From contig NZ_JAIOAO010000002.1 of the NCBI RefSeq assembly GCF_021190955.1, forward strand, positions 310,001 to 374,000: a DNA stretch of 64,000 nt. Direction: 5' to 3'. Below, piece by piece: positions 60,530 through 64,000 of the stretch (within the stretch, counting starts at the first letter, position 1; the number at the start of each line of letters is the position of its first letter). The stretch comes from Parachryseolinea silvisoli. Lineage in GTDB: Bacteria; Bacteroidota; Bacteroidia; Cytophagales; Cyclobacteriaceae. The notes under the pieces were generated by a model. That model was not told the DNA's origin. It ran no database searches and was given only the letters and a program-made list of their open reading frames with translations. The position numbers and the translations under genes were made by a program.

Positions 60530-61069
60530 ATGCCTGTATTGGATCCGGTCTTCAAAAAGCTGAACTACAAAGATCAGTCTACGCTCTATATCATCGATGC
60601 TCCTGAAAGCTTCGTCCCTACTATGAAAGGCATGGAGGCATTTGCCACTATCAAGACGTCATTGACTGGCGCCAAACGGGTAAACTTCATACTGGCATTT
60701 GTAAAGACACAGCGGCAAATTGACACCATGGCTACAAAGGTACCGCAGGTGCTGGAAGACGATGCGGTGTTATGGTTTGCATACCCGAAGGGCACGTCGA
60801 AGAAATATACCTGTGACTTTAATCGTGACACCGGGTGGAATGCCTTCGGGACACTGGGATTCGAGCCCGTGCGCATGGTGGCAATTGACGAAGATTGGAG
60901 CGCCCTCCGGCTGCGGAGGGTTGAGCACATCAAGACTATGACGCGCAGCTTTGCTATGAGCGAGGCCGGCAGGAAAAAAGTTGAAGGTGCAAAAAAGGCT
61001 TCGAAGGCGGAGCCTCCAAAGAAGGCTGCCAAGGGCAAAGCTCCTGCAAAAGGCAAATCCGCTAAGTGA
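60530..61069 (+). CDS. DUF3052-like protein with a lysine/alanine-rich tail
   Basis: A 179-residue protein. The core (about 20-135) matches my recollection of the DUF3052 family, with VNFILAFVKTQRQID, ALWFAYPKGTSKK and VRMVAIDEDWSALRLRR as its hallmarks. The last 40 residues are a Lys/Ala/Pro tail (AKKASKAEPPKKAAKGKAP) like that of histone H1-type or DNA-binding bacterial tails, not typical of the family. Function is unknown. The next gene is convergent, six bases from its end. Confidence 0.78.
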   Translation: MPVLDPVFKKLNYKDQSTLYIIDAPESFVPTMKGMEAFATIKTSLTGAKRVNFILAFVKTQRQIDTMATKVPQVLEDDAVLWFAYPKGTSKKYTCDFNRDTGWNAFGTLGFEPVRMVAIDEDWSALRLRRVEHIKTMTRSFAMSEAGRKKVEGAKKASKAEPPKKAAKGKAPAKGKSAK

Positions 61070-61074
61070 TCCTA

Positions 61075-61584
61075 TCAGCGCTCAAATTCGCGCGACGACC
61101 GTATCATCTCAGAATAACTTTGTTTTTTAGCGCAAGCCGTCATGGTCAGGACGATGCGTTTGGTTTTGGTGGCGCTTGTTTTGGCGCTTTCGATCCATTT
61201 GCTAAAGTAGGCCTGGTGTGAAGGCGCCAGCGACTTAAAATACTTCATGGCATCGGGGTCATCTTTGAGGCATTTTAGCAGGTCGGCGGAGAGCTGTAAG
61301 GCCCGATCGTCGGGTTCCATGACTACCCTTATAGTATCCCCTAATTTTTTGCCGGTACCCTTGCGGAGGGCGGCATTCAGCGGCAGGATAAAATTACCTT
61401 CGCCCATGGGAAGCAGCGCCAGCTTTTCGAAGGCGAAGGAATCCAGGGTACCTTTAACGCGAAAGGACACTTTGGTGTCAGGCTTTAGCTTGCAGGCCTG
61501 GGTGGCAGGTATTTCAATATAGGTCCAGCCGCTCTTTTCTCCTTTTTTCTCGAACTTGAGCACCTTGGCATTAAACTTTACCAT
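61075..61584 (-). CDS. DUF1905/YdeI-type (OmpD-associated) protein
   Basis: A 169-residue protein starting at the ATG at 61582-61584 (MVKFNAKVLKFEKKG); the longer frame adds 35 residues with no family features. An N-terminal DUF1905 beta domain (GWTYIEIPATQACKLKPDTKVSFRVKGTLD, LPMGEGNFILPLNAALRKG) is followed by a helical YdeI/OmpD-associated region (SHQAYFSKWIESAKTSATKTKRIV). It is divergent from the marR gene and shares its operator region. YdeI is linked to bacteriocin or antimicrobial-peptide protection in enterobacteria; a role here is inferred only. Confidence 0.85.
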   Translation of the reverse strand: MVKFNAKVLKFEKKGEKSGWTYIEIPATQACKLKPDTKVSFRVKGTLDSFAFEKLALLPMGEGNFILPLNAALRKGTGKKLGDTIRVVMEPDDRALQLSADLLKCLKDDPDAMKYFKSLAPSHQAYFSKWIESAKTSATKTKRIVLTMTACAKKQSYSEMIRSSREFER

Positions 61585-61624
61585 ACGAGGCAAGGTACAA
61601 AATTTTGGCACGTCCGACTGGAAC

Positions 61625-61654
61625 ATTGTGTTGACAACTATTGTTCTTACTTTG
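61625..61654 (+). promoter_or_regulatory. marR promoter with embedded operator ACAACTATTGT
   Basis: ATTG at 61625-61628 and TTACTTTG at 61647-61654 resemble the -33 and -7 boxes, with an 18-base spacer. The palindrome ACAACTATTGT (61634-61644) lies between them, the classic place for repressor binding. The same 11 bases recur before the pirin gene. The site also lies in the divergent promoter region of the YdeI-type gene. Confidence 0.6.
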
Positions 61655-61682
61655 AATTGTGCCGTAACCCGAACGAACAGAT

Positions 61683-62138
61683 ATGTCACTCGAGCAAGAT
61701 ATTAAGCAGGAGAAATTTCAAAATGAATACCACAAAGCCAGCATCAACATTCTTTATACCGGCAGCTGGCTGTATAACGTCAACGCGACGTATCTGAAGA
61801 AGTTCGATATCACGCCCGAGCAATTCAATGTATTGCGCATTCTGCGAGGCGCCCATCCGCAGAGCATGATGCTGGCGGAAGTTTCGGCCCGAATGATTGA
61901 CAAGAACAGCAATTGCACGCGCCTGGTAGAGAAACTGCGCCAGAAGGGACTGGTGAGCCGCGAGATTCGGGAAGATAATCGCCGGCAGGTAGATATCCGC
62001 GTGACGGATAAAGGCCTGACCCTGCTGAAAAAAATGGATGCTGATGACCGTGGACCATCATTCCTGTCTGTATTTGAAAATCTTACAAAAAAAGAAGCTC
62101 GCGAGTTGAACCGCATTTTGGATAAGTTGCGCAGTTAA
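61683..62138 (+). CDS. MarR family transcriptional regulator
   Basis: A 151-residue winged-helix regulator. The helix-turn-helix core reads FDITPEQFNVLRILRGAHPQSMMLAEVSARM, then the recognition helix NSNCTRLVEKLRQKGLVSREIREDNRRQVDIRVT, with the DNA-contacting wing at the DNRRQ segment typical of the family. It has no Cys in the usual OhrR redox positions near the N terminus, so a ligand or charge signal is as likely as peroxide. It is placed between two copies of a common operator and probably represses itself and the pirin-nitroreductase-OsmC operon. Confidence 0.94.
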   Translation: MSLEQDIKQEKFQNEYHKASINILYTGSWLYNVNATYLKKFDITPEQFNVLRILRGAHPQSMMLAEVSARMIDKNSNCTRLVEKLRQKGLVSREIREDNRRQVDIRVTDKGLTLLKKMDADDRGPSFLSVFENLTKKEARELNRILDKLRS

Positions 62139-62149
62139 AAAAATTCACG

Positions 62150-62175
62150 ACAACTATTGTAATAACAACAGTTGT
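62150..62175. promoter_or_regulatory. pair of MarR-type operators before the pirin gene
   Basis: ACAACTATTGT (62150-62160) is an exact copy of the site in the marR promoter, and ACAACAGTTGT (62165-62175) is a perfect palindrome with a 15-base centre-to-centre spacing. Both begin ACAAC and end TTGT. They lie 11 bases after the marR stop and about 80 bases before the pirin ATG. Confidence 0.6.
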
Positions 62176-62180
62176 GTGAA

Positions 62181-62192
62181 CTTCGATCGAAG
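62181..62192. promoter_or_regulatory. 12-base perfect palindrome CTTCGATCGAAG
   Basis: A perfect palindrome right after the operator pair. It could bind a second dimeric regulator or be chance; no other copy was noticed in the window. Confidence 0.3.
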
Positions 62193-62252
62193 GGGTTGTG
62201 TTAAGTGATTGAACATTGGTCGGAAGGACGATCAAATCAACAAATTACCTTT

Positions 62253-62963
62253 ATGAATACCGTACTGCACAAATCAAACACCCGTGGTAATGCTAATCAC
62301 GGCTGGCTCGATAGCCACCACACGTTTAGCTTCGCGCATTATTACGATCCTACCCGTATGCATTTTGGGGCGTTGCGTGTCCTGAACGATGACGCAGTGG
62401 CTCCAGGCAAAGGCTTTGGCACCCACCCGCACGATAACATGGAGATCATTTCGATCCCGCTGCACGGCGACCTGGAGCACAAAGACAGCATGGGAAACAC
62501 GGCCGTAATCCAGGAAAATGATGTACAGATCATGAGCGCCGGCACGGGCATCTATCACTCGGAATACAATAAGAATTCGGACAAGCCGGTAAAATTCCTG
62601 CAGATCTGGGTGTTCCCGAAAGAAAAAAACATACAGCCGCGCTATGAGCAGAAGACGTATCTGCCAGAAGACCGCGTGAACAAATTACAGGTGGTAGTAG
62701 CGCCGACGGATTCGCCGGAGAGCGTACGCATCAACCAGGATGCCTGGTTTTCGCTTGGCAACCTGAAGAAAGGTTTTCAAACGGAGTACACGCTCCACAA
62801 ACAAGGTACGGGTGTGTATGCGTTTGTACTTGAAGGAAGCGTAACGATACAAGGGCAGCGCCTGGAGCGTCGTGATGGATTTGGCATCTGGAATACGGAG
62901 AGCTTATCGATCCTGGCGGACGAGGATGCTGAAATCCTGTTGATGGAAGTTCCGATGAATTAA
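62253..62963 (+). CDS. pirin family protein (YhhW-like bicupin)
   Basis: A 236-residue bicupin beginning at the ATG at 62253 (MNTVLHKSNTRGNANHGWLDSHHTFSF), which matches the family N terminus; a longer frame adds 16 residues. The metal motif is in GFGTHPHDNMEIISIPLHG, followed by GTGIYHSEYN with the further His and Glu ligands. The relatives YhhW and pirin are iron or other metal proteins with quercetin 2,3-dioxygenase activity in vitro. It is the first gene of the operon with the nitroreductase and OsmC genes. Confidence 0.94.
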   Translation: MNTVLHKSNTRGNANHGWLDSHHTFSFAHYYDPTRMHFGALRVLNDDAVAPGKGFGTHPHDNMEIISIPLHGDLEHKDSMGNTAVIQENDVQIMSAGTGIYHSEYNKNSDKPVKFLQIWVFPKEKNIQPRYEQKTYLPEDRVNKLQVVVAPTDSPESVRINQDAWFSLGNLKKGFQTEYTLHKQGTGVYAFVLEGSVTIQGQRLERRDGFGIWNTESLSILADEDAEILLMEVPMN

Positions 62964-63003
62964 AAAGTGTAAATTACCTGCCGTATTTGTGATCCTTGAA
63001 GCT

Positions 63004-63582
63004 ATGCAGAAGTCATCCACGATCGAATATCCGGTTACGGCACTGATACAAAACAGGAAGAGCACACGGGCATTTTCAGCGGCCCCGATCGAAGGCGAGA
63101 AAATCTACTCGCTGTTCGAGGCCACGCGCTGGGCACCGTCCAGCGCCAACGAGCAACCTTGGGTATATATCTACGCCACACGCGACCAGGAAACACTTTG
63201 GAACAAGATGTTTGATTGTCTGGACGAGGGGAATAAGATCTGGACCAAGGATGCTCCCTTGCTGATCGCCAGCCTGGCACGCAAACATTTTACGCGCTAC
63301 AGCAGCGCCAATGCACACGCCATGTACGACCTGGGAGGAGCCAACTCCTTCCTGTCGTTACAGGCGGTGGAGCTGGGCTTGCAAGTGCGCCAGATGGCAG
63401 GCTTTGATATGCCGAAGGCCGTTGTCAACCTGCAGGTGCCCGATACGTTTGAGGTCGGTGTATTTCTCGCCGTAGGGTATCCCGGCGACCCGGCCTCCCT
63501 TCCGGAAAAGCTCAAGCTGCGCGAGCTGGCACCTCGCGAGCGTTTCCTGCAGCAAGAATTTGTCATGAACAGAACTTTCTAA
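63004..63582 (+). CDS. nitroreductase family protein
   Basis: A flavin-dependent oxidoreductase of 192 residues from the ATG at 63004 (MQKSSTIEYPVTALIQNRKSTRAFS). A GTG five codons upstream is possible. It shows the nitroreductase fold: IQNRKSTRAFSAAPI at the FMN-binding start, EATRWAPSSANEQPWVYI, GGANSFLSLQAVELGLQVRQMAGFD and a short C terminus. Targets are probably quinones or nitro compounds. It lies 40 bases after pirin and ends in a TAATG overlap with the OsmC gene. Confidence 0.93.
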   Translation: MQKSSTIEYPVTALIQNRKSTRAFSAAPIEGEKIYSLFEATRWAPSSANEQPWVYIYATRDQETLWNKMFDCLDEGNKIWTKDAPLLIASLARKHFTRYSSANAHAMYDLGGANSFLSLQAVELGLQVRQMAGFDMPKAVVNLQVPDTFEVGVFLAVGYPGDPASLPEKLKLRELAPRERFLQQEFVMNRTF

Positions 63583-63992
63583 TGATCCCTGAAAAAACTG
63601 CCGTGGCGACGATCGGTACCGATTCGTACTACACCACCCTGGAGTCAACGGTGCATACGTTACACGCCGACGAACCTATCGGGAGCGGCGGCACGGACCG
63701 GGGTCCGAGCCCCCACGATTTTCTGCGGATGTCACTCGCCTCGTGCACAGCCATTACGTTGCGGATGTATGCCAATCGTAAAAACTTTGATGTACAGCAA
63801 ATACAGGTGAAAGTACTGAGCGAGCAGGTTGAAGGAAAAACGATCTTTCACCGCGACGTTGTTATTACCGGCAACCTGGATGAAACGCAGCACAAGCGGA
63901 TGTTACAGATTGCCAATGCTTGTCCTGTGCACAAGACGCTGACCAATCCCATCGAAATTCAGACAAACCTGTCGGCTACTGCTCCTCGCTAA
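63582..63992 (+). CDS. OsmC/Ohr family peroxide-reductase-like protein
   Basis: A 136-residue OsmC-type protein. The two redox cysteines are in SLASCTAITLRMYANRKN (central helix) and NACPVHKTL, with GGTDRGPSPHDFL before the first. Members detoxify organic hydroperoxides. It begins with the A of the nitroreductase stop (TAATG), so it is coupled. Its association with a MarR regulator matches the general OhrR-Ohr plan, although this protein is of the wider OsmC group. The window ends 8 bases after its stop. Confidence 0.94.
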   Translation: MIPEKTAVATIGTDSYYTTLESTVHTLHADEPIGSGGTDRGPSPHDFLRMSLASCTAITLRMYANRKNFDVQQIQVKVLSEQVEGKTIFHRDVVITGNLDETQHKRMLQIANACPVHKTLTNPIEIQTNLSATAPR

Positions 63993-64000
63993 TAAGCGCT

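Noticed and set aside
1-64000. CRISPR arrays, insertion sequences or integrases
   Set aside because: I saw no regular direct repeats of 25-40 bases with unique spacers, no transposase motif and no terminal inverted repeats. The only tandem repeats have an 11-base period.

Overview
The window reads as a stretch of chromosome from a member of the Bacteroidota, most likely a Cytophagales-type environmental bacterium. Evidence is a subtilisin-like protease ending in a type IX secretion C-terminal domain, a TonB-dependent receptor with an N-terminal carboxypeptidase-like domain, GTG/TTG starts without clear Shine-Dalgarno sequences, a promoter of the Bacteroidota form (TTTG, 19 bases, TAnnTTTG) before a tRNA gene, and the purH-mreBCD-mrdA-rodA gene order. 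Base composition is a little over half G+C by eye and fairly even. I see no prophage, IS element or CRISPR array; nearly everything looks like vertically inherited core or near-core DNA. Starts were revised inward from the longest reading frame for about a dozen genes where an internal start matches the family N-terminus.

Layout. 1-3.5 kb: a partial gene, then a leftward operon for muropeptide sugar recycling (BadF-type sugar kinase, murQ, a conserved unknown), then a coupled RDD membrane protein/cytochrome b5-like pair. 3.5-12.4 kb: a rightward operon with an M19 dipeptidase lipoprotein, SpoIIM-like protein, a polytopic membrane protein, DUF4129, DUF4350, MoxR ATPase, DUF58 protein and, at its end, an RseP/site-2-protease homologue that has lost every catalytic motif. 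12.5-16 kb: UbiA-type prenyltransferase and a TonB-dependent receptor behind a TPP riboswitch. 16-18 kb: biotin carrier protein, pyrH, frr. 18-25.4 kb: leftward cell-shape operon (purH, mreB, mreC, mreD, mrdA, rodA). 25.4-29.6 kb: omega-amidase-like enzyme, aminotransferase, def, ruvX and a RIC/hemerythrin protein; a 385-base gap here carries two arrays of 11-base repeats. 29.8-34.7 kb: S41 and S8 proteases, convergent. 34.8-40.3 kb: hemE, DMT transporter, dusB, CPBP protease, cdsA, WbqC-like protein. 40.4-45.6 kb: clpC and ppc, convergent. 45.8-53 kb: DUF1573 protein, two-component system, an archaeal-type prenylglyceryl phosphate synthase in an operon with two small membrane proteins, Na/Pi cotransporter, M20 amidohydrolase. 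53-57 kb: two-gene secreted module (DUF1080+PA14 protein, beta-propeller/cytochrome c protein). 57.2 kb: tRNA-Val. 57.3-61.6 kb: nucleosidase, otsAB fusion, DUF3052-like protein, YdeI-type protein. 61.6-64 kb: a MarR regulator and a pirin, nitroreductase, OsmC operon with shared candidate operators.

The points most worth following are (i) the pseudoprotease closing the MoxR/DUF58 membrane operon, (ii) the MarR operator repeats that define a small stress regulon, (iii) the secreted DUF1080/PA14 plus propeller-cytochrome pair, and (iv) the ether-lipid type enzymes (prenylglyceryl phosphate synthase and UbiA) in a bacterial genome. None of these was checked by database search; family calls rest on motifs and remembered family architecture.
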